Positions 10,101 to 18,767 are shown, counted from the stretch's first letter. The stretch is DNA of 64,000 bases from an uncultured Erysipelotrichaceae bacterium (GCA_934725085.1 CAKVAL010000006.1:1-64000), one strand, 5' to 3'. Made by a program: numbers and translations. Notes: generated by a model not told the origin, from the sequence alone.

Positions 10101-10313
10101 TTGAGACTGATTAATCCAAGGATTCAATCTTTTTAAAGCAGATTGAAATGAGCGTGTCAATAAAATCTCTTTATATGACTCACGCCCTAATGTTCCATTT
10201 TTTCCTAGCGTTTCAGTATTGTAAGCATATATTACATTCCAACCTAGCTCATCATGTAATAAGTTGCCAGAGCTTTCTTGCACTAAAATATTTTCTGAAT
10301 AATCATAGCTCAT
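7185..10313 (-). CDS. hsdR: Type I restriction enzyme, R (motor and nuclease) subunit
   Basis: This is the ATP-dependent translocase and endonuclease of a type I restriction-modification complex acting with HsdM and HsdS. The N-terminal nuclease domain shows PLLFIELKK near residue 164 (the E-x-K part of a PD-(D/E)xK site). The helicase motor follows: Walker A HTQGSGKS near 302, DEAHRSQYG near 401, GFTGTPL shortly after, and a motif VI region near 680 (QTIARANRV). A helical C-terminal region completes a 1042-residue protein, normal for the family. It overlaps the upstream DUF3800 gene by 11 bases and ends the operon. No frameshift or lost motif is visible. Confidence 0.95.
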   Translation of the reverse strand: MSYDYSENILVQESSGNLLHDELGWNVIYAYNTETLGKNGTLGRESYKEILLTRSFQSALKRLNPWINQSQILEAQSTFETHLSTSSLLQINEEKYKLIKDGIDVTVRKPDGQTEKRKVSLIDFKNVNNNEFLAVKELKIHSELYRRRTDIVGFVNGIPLLFIELKKTTVDVQDAYDDNYTDYLDTVPHLFYYNAFIIFSNGVEAKIGTLGSKYEFFHEWKRLAETDTGNVALETMLRGVCKKENFIDLLENFILYDHSDGKISKILARNHQYLGVNEAVEAYKDRKLNNGKLGVFWHTQGSGKSYSMVFLAQKIRRKFEGSPTFVVLTDRDDLNKQISDTFENCGLLGNTKAREFIASSGDDLIEKLKGNPSFIFTLIQKFNKSSEEPIYPDHDVIIMSDEAHRSQYGIYANNMMRLLPTAARLGFTGTPLLSSDNITARTFGGYVSIYDFKRAVEDGATVPLYYENRGKKIKDLHNPEITEKILDAIEEADIDEDRREKIEHEFEKEIHLLTAKPRLKKVAKDFVQHYSDLWTSGKAMFVCLNKVTCVRMYNYVQKYWEDEIESLKKQLNHLSQQEAQELERKIKWMSDTEMAVVISQEQNEIKTFKKWKLDIKYHREKMEKRELDKEFKDSENPLRIVFVCAMWLTGFNVKCLSCLYLDKPLKAHTLMQTIARANRVSEGKSNGLIIDYIGIVKALRKALADYTANVNTGGVDPTIDKEQLINRINEVLSKTKSLLMENDFDIQQLIEASDFTKIEYLQNGADAMCGTMEIKKTFSTYAQELNRLIKYADRDDVDAKTRKECEAISAIYNEIQKKRRHLDTTDLSIEINSIISEYVEIDSSNLMVSDNSFRYDISGIDFDLLRKEFAKVKKRNLFMRDLEEAIRQQIVLMMIVNPNRVNYYDRYQQIIEAYNEEQDRSKIEQTFEELMDLANRMSEEQKRYIREGFTNDEELTFYDLLFKENLSKNDIKKLKEVSIDLYDKITEKISELDHWKDKQETKASIDNLIRDILWTKLPESYSENDISIYRHNVYEYVYNTYA

Positions 10314-11466
10314 TATTTGGAACCTCCTTCTTTAATTTGTTATTCAAAACTCCCAACAATTGTAACTTCAGCCTTCTTTCCTGAGCATTCTTTTGAGAGT
10401 TTACATTCTTTATAAATAGTGGGGATTTTTCATCAGACTTACTGATGAGCATCCATAGTAATGTGAAATTCCTTACCTGAGCTTCGTTTAATTTCTTTGA
10501 AACAGAAACAATATCACTTAAAGAATTATCATCTAAGAACATAAACAACTTTCTTAACAATCCTGCTATTAAATCAGACACCTGAACATATATATTCTCG
10601 TGTGATTTTACAAACTGCCAATTATTAAGCTGTATACCATTCTCATATAATTCAAAATTGGACATTTGCTTTTGCACTGTAAGTTCTTCGTCAAATATGT
10701 GATTTGACTTGCTGAAGATTACACATCTTTCTGTATAGAAGAGATAATATTCTTGAATTAACATAAACGGTTCGTTATCTTGAACAAAAATCAATTCACC
10801 AAGCTTTCCAGCAGTCTTTAGCATTTGTCTTAACAATTCTAAAAAGAAACCAGGATTATATTTACTGTCGTCATTATATTCCCAAATTAAAGAACAAAGT
10901 TCATCACAAAACGCAGATACATCTTTAACATCAGGATATGTATGTCTTATGAAAATATCAATTACTTCGTCTTGGTGCTCAATAACAAAATCATACAAAG
11001 CACCCTTGATATCCCACATATACCCAATACACTGAGGATGTGTTTCCCATAAAGAGTCCACAATATCAACAAGTGAATAATAAAGGTTGTTCAACGCACT
11101 GTAATGAATATACAAACCACTTTTGCTTAACCATTCCAAAAACCCTGTAGTCCTTTTGCTACCCATGAAAGATTGGAAGTCTTTTGAATTATGGAATAAA
11201 TGTTTAAATTTTAGTTCCTTTTGGCCTTCCTTATAGTCGAGAGCTGCGTATAATGAGGAAACATCAATATCAAAAGATTTACCTTCGTGAGCAACACCAG
11301 CTAACACAAAGTCTCCCTTCAAAGCATCCGCATTATTAAACCCCGTTTCTGTAAGAGAAAACTTTCTGCAGTTACCACTCTCATCGTAATAGAAAGTCAT
11401 TTCTTCTTCAAAAGGCGGCATACCATTCAAAGCTTTCTTTTGGTCTTCGACATTGATTCTAACCAT
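10303..11466 (-). CDS. DUF3800 protein embedded in the type I RM operon
   Basis: The N-terminus carries the DUF3800 hallmark FYYDESGN (near residues 25-32), followed by GDFVLAGV and a downstream ELKFKHLF segment. A central VQDNEPF and a C-terminal VQVSDLIAG contribute the further acidic residues expected of this family, which is thought to have an RNase H-like fold and is common beside mobile and defence genes. At 387 residues it is longer than many DUF3800 proteins. It starts 2 bases after the hsdS stop and overlaps the hsdR start, so it is co-translated with the restriction enzyme. A nuclease or accessory defence role is inference; no activity is shown by sequence alone. Confidence 0.8.
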   Translation of the reverse strand: MVRINVEDQKKALNGMPPFEEEMTFYYDESGNCRKFSLTETGFNNADALKGDFVLAGVAHEGKSFDIDVSSLYAALDYKEGQKELKFKHLFHNSKDFQSFMGSKRTTGFLEWLSKSGLYIHYSALNNLYYSLVDIVDSLWETHPQCIGYMWDIKGALYDFVIEHQDEVIDIFIRHTYPDVKDVSAFCDELCSLIWEYNDDSKYNPGFFLELLRQMLKTAGKLGELIFVQDNEPFMLIQEYYLFYTERCVIFSKSNHIFDEELTVQKQMSNFELYENGIQLNNWQFVKSHENIYVQVSDLIAGLLRKLFMFLDDNSLSDIVSVSKKLNEAQVRNFTLLWMLISKSDEKSPLFIKNVNSQKNAQERRLKLQLLGVLNNKLKKEVPNNEL

Positions 11467-11468
11467 GC

Positions 11469-12668
11469 CTACACCTCAATTTCTCTACTCATAAGTTTAG
11501 GTAATAAGCGGTCACGAGCTTGTTTAGATGTTAACATCGCTTTTGATTTTGCTAATATTTGAGCAAAAATTGGTTTACAAAATTCATTATATTTCATTAC
11601 CAAATCTTCTGTAGGATATAGAACCTCGATGCCACTGAATTTAGTCTTGTTTACATTTGTCATTGTTGCACCATTGCTACCAACTCCATCAAGTAATGCT
11701 TTAATTCTTTTCATTGATTCATAAAAGAAATAAAGATCGTTATCATCGTTTAAAACCACGGAATTAATCTGTTGATTGGTTTGACAAGGCTCAATTGCTA
11801 TATTCACTAAACCTACTGTTGCTATACATGATACTATTACCGAATTTACAGGTAAGTACTTATTTTTCTGAGTATCAGCACCTTGTTTAGTTAAGGACTT
11901 TTCTGTTACTAAAGGAAATACATTTCCATGCATATCTGGAATTGTAACAAACGGAAACTGTCCACCATAATATTCAGTTTTTGATGTAGACGGCGTTTTT
12001 CCTGTTATGACTTCCCCAAATTCTTCAACTCGTTTATGCGTCCATCCCTCAGGTACACCATCAACAATCTCAACATTCTCATATCCCGGAAAATGCAAAT
12101 CTACAAACCATTCCTTGTAAAGCCTCTGTGCAACTTCTTCTAGAAGTTTAATTTGTTTTTGGTTATTTTCGATAAGGTCATCATACACAGATAATATGGA
12201 AACTATCTTATCTTGAATTTCAATATCTGGTGCAGGAAATTTAATGGTGGATAGTCTTTTCCATGAAAGGTTATCTTGAGCAGTTCCCTGTGATATTTTT
12301 TTGCAGTCTCTTTGAAGAATATCGAATGCGTATTTTACAAATTTTACGTTTGATACACCTTCATACGGAACGAACCCCATTACACTATCGGGAAAACAAG
12401 CATCTATTCCTAAAATAGTCGTATCAGCAATGTTTGCGGCAATAGTAATGCACAAAGTCCCAGCAGGCCAGAGTTTACTCTGAGCCAACCCTTTGTCGTT
12501 ATATGTTTCAGTATATTCGTTCAGATATAACCCTGCAGCTTTAACATCAGCGGTTTGTATGAAAGGATACTTACCACCAAATAATGTTCTATCATTTCTA
12601 GGCCTATGTTTTGATTTTCCTCTTGAAATAGACCCAAGTTTATCTAAGGTTACATAATCCCAGCTCAT
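11469..12668 (-). CDS. hsdS: Type I restriction-modification specificity subunit
   Basis: HsdS recognises the bipartite DNA target for the HsdM methylase and HsdR nuclease. Two target-recognition domains are visible as a repeat: residues 1-150 (starting MSWDYVTLDKLGSISRG) and about 205-350 (GWTHKRVEEFGEVITGKTPS). They are separated by a helical conserved region near 150-200 (ENNQKQIKLLEEVAQRLYKEWF) and followed by a second one at the C-terminus. The length of 399 residues is typical. Its ATG overlaps the hsdM stop as ATGA, so the two are translationally coupled. Only one hsdS is present and no recombinase or silent hsdS copy is nearby, so phase-variable shuffling is not indicated. Confidence 0.95.
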   Translation of the reverse strand: MSWDYVTLDKLGSISRGKSKHRPRNDRTLFGGKYPFIQTADVKAAGLYLNEYTETYNDKGLAQSKLWPAGTLCITIAANIADTTILGIDACFPDSVMGFVPYEGVSNVKFVKYAFDILQRDCKKISQGTAQDNLSWKRLSTIKFPAPDIEIQDKIVSILSVYDDLIENNQKQIKLLEEVAQRLYKEWFVDLHFPGYENVEIVDGVPEGWTHKRVEEFGEVITGKTPSTSKTEYYGGQFPFVTIPDMHGNVFPLVTEKSLTKQGADTQKNKYLPVNSVIVSCIATVGLVNIAIEPCQTNQQINSVVLNDDNDLYFFYESMKRIKALLDGVGSNGATMTNVNKTKFSGIEVLYPTEDLVMKYNEFCKPIFAQILAKSKAMLTSKQARDRLLPKLMSREIEV

Positions 12669-14491
12669 AGCCCCATCTCCTTCATATTTTGTGAGATGGT
12701 ATCCATCAAGTCATTTGATTCGGCCTGTAATGACAATAACTCACGATGGATTTCAATCATGCGTTCTTCAAAGTCCACACCATCATCTTCAATTGGTGCA
12801 ACACCTACATATGCACCTGGAGTAAGTGACCAACCTTTTTCTTCAATTTCAGATATGGTAGCAAGCTTACATAAGCCAAGTACATCAGTATATACCCCTT
12901 CATCGAATTTCTCGTAGAGCCAGTTTGCTTCCTTAGCTATTGTGAGGATTTCAGTAAGTTCTGCAATTTTAATATCGTAAGCTTTCTGCATCTTTTTCTT
13001 CTCACGCTTTTCAGCCGATTCTACTGCTTTCTTTGCTTCTAAACGGAGCGCTTTAACTTTCTCTAACAATTCATGTACCTGTTCAGCAAAAGGCTTATCA
13101 CTACCAAGAGCAGTGCGATACTCATTAAGAAGAGCAGAATATTTATCAATCTCTCCACGATATAGCCATACAATTGCGTTCAAATTTTTTAATTGCCATT
13201 CTGTCCATTCATTTAATGTGCGATCTACTACCGTATAGTAATTTCTTGCATCAATGAATAATACTTTATCAATAATTTCTTGTTTTTTACCTTTATCAAA
13301 GAACCATAAAGAACAAGGTAAGGATTTTGTATAAAAGAAATTATTTCCAACACTAACCATCACATCTACATGACCAGTTTCAACTAATTTCTTTCTAATA
13401 TCTCGATCGCTTCCTTGACTGTCTGTTGCAGAAGAAGCCATAACAAAGCCGGCTCTACCAGTATTATTTAAATAACTATAGAAATAATTAATCCAACAAT
13501 AATTAGCATTTCCTATTTCTTTATTTTTATTTACAGATGGCAATCCAAAAGGCAATCTTCCAGCGCTTTGACAAGTCTCAGCTTTTACTTTATCCACGTT
13601 AAAAGGTGGATTTGCCATTACATAGTCACATTTTCCATTCAAATTATGTGTATCATGATAAAAGCTATTAGCTTCATCTCCTGATTTAATTACACCAGTT
13701 AGGCCATGAACAGCCATGTTCATCAAGCATAATTGGGCATTGTATTCTACTTTTTCTTGTCCGAAGAAAGTCATCGTGCTATTCGCATTCATTCCAGATT
13801 GATTTACAAAATCACCAGATTGAATAAACATACCACCAGAACCACATGCCGGATCTAATAAAGTTCCGCCTTTTGGTTCAATAACATTGACAATCATCTT
13901 TACTAATGGTTTCGGTGTAAAGAAAACGCCATCATCTGAAGCAACGTTCTTTGCAAATTTATTTAAGAAGTACTCATAAATTCTTCCAATAACATCTCCA
14001 CCAATATCATCTAAAGCAGAGTTATTAAAGATACGTAATAACTCAGATAATATTCCATCAGAAAAGTCTGTATAAGTTTTTGGAAGAACACCAACAAGTT
14101 GTTCGCTTTGTTCTTCTATTAAAGACATTGCATTATTAACAACAGCCCCTAAGCTATTCATTTCTTGCCCATCTTTATCTTTTAAATTGGCAATAGCTAT
14201 ATTTTCTGGAAGATTTAAAAGATAATCATATTGTGCTTCTTTTGGTAAAAATAAAGCGCTTTTCTCCGCAAAATCACTTGCTTCCACAGGCATTATTCTT
14301 CCTCCACGTGAAGGACGATCTTTTAATATTTCAGCTTCTGCTTTTTTATATCTACTATATGCATACCTTAAAAATATAAGTCCCAATACCGGCATGCAGT
14401 ATTGATTCGATGTTAATTTAGATCCAGATCTTAACAAGTCTGCTGACTCCCACAAATCTGATTCCAATTTTTTTATATCAACAATTGCCAT
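12665..14491 (-). CDS. hsdM: Type I restriction-modification N6-adenine methyltransferase subunit
   Basis: HsdM methylates adenine in the HsdS target using S-adenosylmethionine and forms the M2S core. The N-terminal helical HsdM_N domain is followed by the methyltransferase domain with motif I DPACGSGGMF near residue 217 and the catalytic NPPF motif near 293 (MANPPFN). A long Lys/Glu-rich helical segment at about 480-530 (VESAEKREKKKMQKAYD) precedes a C-terminal tail that binds HsdS. At 608 residues it is somewhat long owing to that coiled segment. Its ribosome binding site is AAGGGGA. The upstream XRE gene lies 54 bases away in the same orientation. Confidence 0.95.
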   Translation of the reverse strand: MAIVDIKKLESDLWESADLLRSGSKLTSNQYCMPVLGLIFLRYAYSRYKKAEAEILKDRPSRGGRIMPVEASDFAEKSALFLPKEAQYDYLLNLPENIAIANLKDKDGQEMNSLGAVVNNAMSLIEEQSEQLVGVLPKTYTDFSDGILSELLRIFNNSALDDIGGDVIGRIYEYFLNKFAKNVASDDGVFFTPKPLVKMIVNVIEPKGGTLLDPACGSGGMFIQSGDFVNQSGMNANSTMTFFGQEKVEYNAQLCLMNMAVHGLTGVIKSGDEANSFYHDTHNLNGKCDYVMANPPFNVDKVKAETCQSAGRLPFGLPSVNKNKEIGNANYCWINYFYSYLNNTGRAGFVMASSATDSQGSDRDIRKKLVETGHVDVMVSVGNNFFYTKSLPCSLWFFDKGKKQEIIDKVLFIDARNYYTVVDRTLNEWTEWQLKNLNAIVWLYRGEIDKYSALLNEYRTALGSDKPFAEQVHELLEKVKALRLEAKKAVESAEKREKKKMQKAYDIKIAELTEILTIAKEANWLYEKFDEGVYTDVLGLCKLATISEIEEKGWSLTPGAYVGVAPIEDDGVDFEERMIEIHRELLSLQAESNDLMDTISQNMKEMGL

Positions 14492-14545
14492 ATCTTTTCC
14501 CCTTCTTTTCGATTGCTAATCCTTATTCGCTTAATATCCTAATGA

Positions 14546-14767
14546 TTACTTATTACCACTTTCAACATTTGTAATTTCTACCACATCATCAAATGTGCAA
14601 TTTAGATACTTGCAAATACGAACTAAAAGCTCCATGGAAATGAATTGTCCCTTTCCCATTCTAGCTAATGTATTTTGGCTAATACCAGCATTTGCTGCAA
14701 ATTCAGTTTTCTTTAAATCCCTATCAATAAGTAATTTAAATAATTTTTTATATGATACTTGTTCCAT
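14546..14767 (-). CDS. Small XRE-family (Cro/CI) regulator
   Basis: This 73-residue DNA-binding protein has a single helix-turn-helix: LKKTEFAANAGISQNTLARM is the HTH core (near residues 18-37), and MELLVRICKYLNCTFDDVVE completes the five-helix fold. It has no additional domain. It is the first gene of the hsdMSR operon, directly behind the promoter, and a palindrome sits just upstream of that promoter. The arrangement resembles the controller (C) proteins of type II systems, which delay restriction until methylation is established. A controller role for a type I operon is inference. Confidence 0.85.
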   Translation of the reverse strand: MEQVSYKKLFKLLIDRDLKKTEFAANAGISQNTLARMGKGQFISMELLVRICKYLNCTFDDVVEITNVESGNK

Positions 14768-14791
14768 AACTTGTCCTTAATTATTAAAAAT

Positions 14792-14820
14792 ATTATAGCC
14801 TATCAATATCTCTTTATAAA
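14792..14820 (-). promoter_or_regulatory. Promoter of the XRE-hsd operon
   Basis: On the minus strand, TTTATA (14815-14820), 17 bases, then a consensus TATAAT (14792-14797), about 25 bases before the XRE start codon. Confidence 0.65.
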
Positions 14821-14826
14821 TAACTA

Positions 14827-14844
14827 TCTTGCATTTCTGCAAGA
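14827..14844. promoter_or_regulatory. Palindrome upstream of the XRE-hsd promoter
   Basis: TCTTGCATTTCTGCAAGA has perfect 7-bp arms with a 4-base centre and lies 6 bases upstream of the -35 element. It is a natural candidate operator for the XRE protein encoded immediately downstream. Binding is inferred. Confidence 0.5.
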
Positions 14845-14972
14845 TTTCTTAAACAAATACAATATTCGAATACGCCCATTATCCATTTACCAGTGGTAAA
14901 AATCAGTATCATTTTCAGCCTCTGACAATATACAAAAGCACAAATACAGAATATGTGATTATGTTTTAAAAT

Positions 14973-16253
14973 TTAATCTTTTAAACAACCTATTGGAATG
15001 ATTTTAACACCACTTTCCAAACTATATGCATACTCACCACCAGTAATAACAATCATCAAATCAGGTTCCCTTATTGGTAACGCATCCTTCTTTTGGTTTC
15101 TTTCTTTAATCAATTCTTTTATCTTCAATAAATTCTTTTCACCAGCTTTAATGCCACTTGAACCTAATTTAATTTCAATCAGAGCATATCTACCGTCCTG
15201 AAGATGTAAAACTCCATCTACTTCCAAATCATACTTATCATGATAATGAGAGAATACTCCTCTTAATCCTGCAGAGTACACGGTCAAATCTCTATATACC
15301 AAAGATTCAAAAATATGTCCAAATAAATCTAAATCATTGTAGAAATATGAAGGTGACAAATCTAATGCAGCTATGGCGATGGAAGGATCAATAAACATAT
15401 GTTTCTTTGGAGCGCGTAGTGATTTCTCACTTCTAATCTGAGGACACCATGCCTCATAATCTTTAATTACATATAACTGTTTCAACTTCTCTATATAGTC
15501 ATAAAATGTTGATTCAGCAATTTGATTTGTACTATTAACATCTTTGTATATATTATCCATCTTACATAAAGTGCCGATATTTCTTGCGTATGATTTTAAA
15601 ATAGCCTTAGTAATCTCGGGATTTCTTTTTGTACCGTCAATCCTACAAATGTCTTCCTTACAAATTTGATTAAAATAATCCTTCACAAATAATAATTTAG
15701 CATCATCATCCTTAATAGCTAATGTTCTAGGCCATCCGCCATTACATGTAACTTTAATCAATTCTTCAATACTTAAATCTGATTTAGCTTCAATTTTCAT
15801 ATTTGGATTATCAAACAAATCCTTAACAGAGATGCTTCCGTTTGATTTGCCAAGTTCATACAAAGACATGGGTAACATTTCTATTTCCGAAATTCTAGCA
15901 GTACCTGAATGTGCGGTGTTTATTTTCTTGGTTGAAGATCCAGTTAAAAAATAATCACCAAAATGATCATTATCATCACACTCTTTTCTAATGGTTCCCC
16001 AAATTTTAGGTGCATCTTGCCATTCATCAAAAAGAATAGGAGTTTTATTTTTCAAAAATAAACTAGGCGAATTTTCCGCAACCGATATATAGCCATCTCT
16101 TTTCTCTTCATCTTCAAATTCAATAATAGTATTGCATCTTTCTTTTGCAGTTCTTGTTTTACCACAACCCTTTGGTCCAACAATACTAATTGCACCAAAT
16201 GCCTTAACTCTCAAATCTATGTCTTTATCAATAATTCTTTTTATATATTTCAT
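14973..16253 (-). CDS. AAA+ ATPase with DUF4143 nuclease-like C-terminus
   Basis: The N-terminal ATPase domain (AAA_14 type) has Walker A GPKGCGKTRT near residue 29 and a Walker B-like LFDEWQDAP near 95. A middle region resembles a winged-helix linker (NQIAESTFYDYIEKLKQLYV). The C-terminal DUF4143 portion shows a PD-(D/E)xK-like arrangement, EVDG near 347 and LIEIKLG near 360. The length of 426 residues is typical of this very widespread family of prokaryotic ATPases, whose role is unknown. It is a single-gene unit with a GAGGAA ribosome binding site. A tandem repeat array lies just upstream of it. It could be a mobile-DNA or defence-related ATPase; neither can be decided here. Confidence 0.9.
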   Translation of the reverse strand: MKYIKRIIDKDIDLRVKAFGAISIVGPKGCGKTRTAKERCNTIIEFEDEEKRDGYISVAENSPSLFLKNKTPILFDEWQDAPKIWGTIRKECDDNDHFGDYFLTGSSTKKINTAHSGTARISEIEMLPMSLYELGKSNGSISVKDLFDNPNMKIEAKSDLSIEELIKVTCNGGWPRTLAIKDDDAKLLFVKDYFNQICKEDICRIDGTKRNPEITKAILKSYARNIGTLCKMDNIYKDVNSTNQIAESTFYDYIEKLKQLYVIKDYEAWCPQIRSEKSLRAPKKHMFIDPSIAIAALDLSPSYFYNDLDLFGHIFESLVYRDLTVYSAGLRGVFSHYHDKYDLEVDGVLHLQDGRYALIEIKLGSSGIKAGEKNLLKIKELIKERNQKKDALPIREPDLMIVITGGEYAYSLESGVKIIPIGCLKD

Positions 16254-16304
16254 CCATTCTTCCTCATCATTATTTTAGCATATTATATGGCTTATATTGT
16301 ATCT

Positions 16305-16396
16305 ATCGGAGTAAATCTCCTATTTTTGCCGGAGTAATCCTCCCCTTTTTGTCGTAGTAAATCTCCCCTTTTTGTCGGAGCAATCCTCCCCTAAAA
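16305..16396. repeat. Four tandem 23-bp repeats
   Basis: Four units at 16305-16327, 16328-16350, 16351-16373 and 16374-16396 keep an exact 23-bp period. The consensus is GTCGGAGTAAATCTCCCC followed by five T. Each unit contains the small inverted repeat GGAG/CTCC around an A/T core. Differences between units are mainly AAATC versus AATCC. They lie between the ATPase gene start and the end of the ABC permease gene. They could be protein-binding iterons or the subterminal repeats of a vanished insertion sequence; no transposase is present. Confidence 0.85.
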
Positions 16397-16477
16397 TATA
16401 AAAATCATAATACTAATGAAAGAAGTTTTTAACTTTTCCGTCATTTGGATAAATTAAAAGGACTGAAATTCAGCCCT

Positions 16478-18058
16478 CTAATTTAAATCCAAATACTTCT
16501 TACAACCTTTAGTAGTTAACCAACGATAAATGATAAAACTTACAATTATCGTTAATAACGACCATATAACTAAATATATTGTTAAATCCCATCCTTGTTT
16601 CATTGTAACCATACTAAGTACAATAAACATAATTGGATATATCCAGCCACCAATTGCTGCCAACATAGAACAACCGCTTTGTTTAATAACAGTTATTTCA
16701 TTAGTCCAATGTAGTGTCGGCATCAAGACATTTAATGTTACATTCATCAAAGAATAGAAGATACCAGCTATTAATATTGCCAATAATATGATTGGATTAA
16801 TCTTTAATATCACACAAACAATTAAACTTGTAATAAGTGCAGGTATTATTGTCAACAGGCAATGAAAGACTACCTTAGACAACAAGATATCCTTGGTATC
16901 TACCGGCAAAGACTTAGTTATCCAAATATTCTTACCTTCTAAAGAAACAGAGCACGCTCCCATAAAGTTTGTTGAAATCAAAAAGAAGAAAACAACCATA
17001 ATTCCTACATTTATATATTTGCCTTCAATATAAGGAAACATCTGAAAGAAGATATCTTTTTTCACAATAATAACAAACATCAAAACAATCATAAAAACCG
17101 AACCCATGCTCGCATTAAGCATATAAGCTGAACTAGATGTAAACCTAGCCAATTCTTTCTTAACCAAAGAAGAGAAGGCACCTCTCTGTCTTATATCTAA
17201 TTTCTTTACCTTTAATTTTTCCACCTTGTTAGTAGCACTTAATATATTCAAGAAAGACTTCTTCAATAAGTACCATACCAAAGTAAATAAAACTATTGAA
17301 ATTATTATAGTGATTAATAAATACAAGAAATTACCTGCACAAGCTTGTCCTAAAAGATATAAAAGATAAACCTTATCCTTTAAGATATCGCCATAAAATA
17401 AGGCATTTTCTAAGAAACTCTGTAAAGCTACACTAGCCTTATAATAGACAAAATAATAAAGGCCTATTAATAATAATGAAGCTATTGTGGTAATGTAACT
17501 CTTATTCTTTAATTTAGTACTTAACTTAGCTACTACATAACCCAAGGCACAACTTAAAGTTAAGATAAATAATGTCAATTGAATAAAAAACAATAAAGAA
17601 CTAATCAATACTTTAAAACTAAAATCATTTACACAATAAACAATAATAGCAGGAATAAAGACAACACCAGCATACATAATATCCATCACATATGTCGCAA
17701 AGATTCTAGATATTAAAATACTTCTAACAGGTATTGGTAGCGACAACAACATATCATTATCCTTAGCCATATATAAACTAGAATAAGTAGTAAAGACAGT
17801 CCCAAAAACACCCATCACAATGCTCATCAAAGTCATCAAGACAAAATATAACCAATCTAGTCCTAGGCTACTTAAAGTAGCACACATGCTGTTGGCTAGT
17901 GTTCCAAACATCACACCAAGAATACCAAGCATTACTGCCGCAAAACCAATAAAGCACAAAATAATATTTGCCTTAGATCTAGCCTTATTCTTCTTAGTAT
18001 TATAAAAATAAGACTTAAAGATTTGTTGAAGCTCTTTCTTAATCAATAGCTTAGTCAC
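16478..18058 (-). CDS. ABC-2 type exporter permease, large multi-spanning
   Basis: This is the membrane component of an ABC exporter with about twelve hydrophobic segments in 526 residues. It resembles bacitracin- or lantibiotic-type putative ABC exporters in which one long permease works with one small ATPase. A short N-terminal cytosolic part (LLIKKELQQIFKSYFYNTKK) precedes the first helix. The start is uncertain: a GTG at 18067 and a GTG at 18058 are in frame. I prefer 18058 because GAGGG lies 8 bases before it. Its start overlaps the ATPase gene end, so the two are coupled. Substrate unknown. Confidence 0.82.
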   Translation of the reverse strand: MTKLLIKKELQQIFKSYFYNTKKNKARSKANIILCFIGFAAVMLGILGVMFGTLANSMCATLSSLGLDWLYFVLMTLMSIVMGVFGTVFTTYSSLYMAKDNDMLLSLPIPVRSILISRIFATYVMDIMYAGVVFIPAIIVYCVNDFSFKVLISSLLFFIQLTLFILTLSCALGYVVAKLSTKLKNKSYITTIASLLLIGLYYFVYYKASVALQSFLENALFYGDILKDKVYLLYLLGQACAGNFLYLLITIIISIVLFTLVWYLLKKSFLNILSATNKVEKLKVKKLDIRQRGAFSSLVKKELARFTSSSAYMLNASMGSVFMIVLMFVIIVKKDIFFQMFPYIEGKYINVGIMVVFFFLISTNFMGACSVSLEGKNIWITKSLPVDTKDILLSKVVFHCLLTIIPALITSLIVCVILKINPIILLAILIAGIFYSLMNVTLNVLMPTLHWTNEITVIKQSGCSMLAAIGGWIYPIMFIVLSMVTMKQGWDLTIYLVIWSLLTIIVSFIIYRWLTTKGCKKYLDLN

Positions 18059-18767
18059 AAATATCACCCTCTAATTCCAAGAACACCGTCTCTAAAGATG
18101 CATCGCCCTTAATATCTTCCATCGTACCTGATTTAATAAGCTTACCATCCTTAATAATCGCAACCTTATCACATAACTTTTCAGCCACTTCCAAGACATG
18201 GGTAGAAAAGAATATCGCATTACCCTTTTCACAAAATTCCTTCATCATCTCTTTCAATAAATGAGAAGCCTTAGGATCCAAGCCTACAAAAGGCTCATCC
18301 ATTAAGATTAACTTAGGCTCATGAAGCCACGCTGATATAATAGCCAACTTCTGCTTCATGCCATGAGAATAAGAAACTATAGGTTGCCCTAAATCATCCT
18401 TAATCTCAAACAAAGCACTATACTTATCAATCAATTCTTTTCTTCTTACACCATCAATCTTAAAAATATCACCAATAAAATTAAGATACTGAATACCTGT
18501 CATAAAATCATACAAATCAGGATTATCAGGAATATAAGCTATTTTCTTTTTACACTCTAGAGGATTAGTCTTAATAGATTCCCCATCAATTAAAATATCG
18601 CCCTCATCAAAATCATGAATACCAACAATACACTTTAAAGTAGTAGTCTTACCAGCCCCATTATGACCAATAAAGGCACAAATCTCACCACCATTAATAT
18701 TCAAAGACAAATCATCTACTGCCTTTTTATCTCCATAAAACTTACTTAAATGTGAAATATCCAACAT
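18051..18767 (-). CDS. ABC transporter ATP-binding protein
   Basis: This is the ATPase of the exporter encoded with the downstream permease. Motifs run in order: Walker A GHNGAGKTT near residue 33, signature YSHGMKQK near 132, and Walker B/switch LILMDEPFVGLD near 155. The signature reads SHGM instead of SGGQ, as often seen in ABC-2 ATPases of the CcmA/YtrB type. I selected the ATG at 18767 because GGGAGGAAAT is positioned correctly before it; an ATG at 18782 overlaps that site. It carries no membrane segment of its own. The 5' flank to 18860 is AT-rich and probably contains the promoter, without a clear consensus pair. Confidence 0.9.
   Translation of the reverse strand: MLDISHLSKFYGDKKAVDDLSLNINGGEICAFIGHNGAGKTTTLKCIVGIHDFDEGDILIDGESIKTNPLECKKKIAYIPDNPDLYDFMTGIQYLNFIGDIFKIDGVRRKELIDKYSALFEIKDDLGQPIVSYSHGMKQKLAIISAWLHEPKLILMDEPFVGLDPKASHLLKEMMKEFCEKGNAIFFSTHVLEVAEKLCDKVAIIKDGKLIKSGTMEDIKGDASLETVFLELEGDICD

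Noticed and set aside
11469..12668. Phase-variable hsdS shuffling locus
   Set aside because: Only one hsdS, no inverted partial copy and no recombinase within the operon.
16305..16396. CRISPR array
   Set aside because: Units are directly adjacent without unique spacers, and no cas genes are near.
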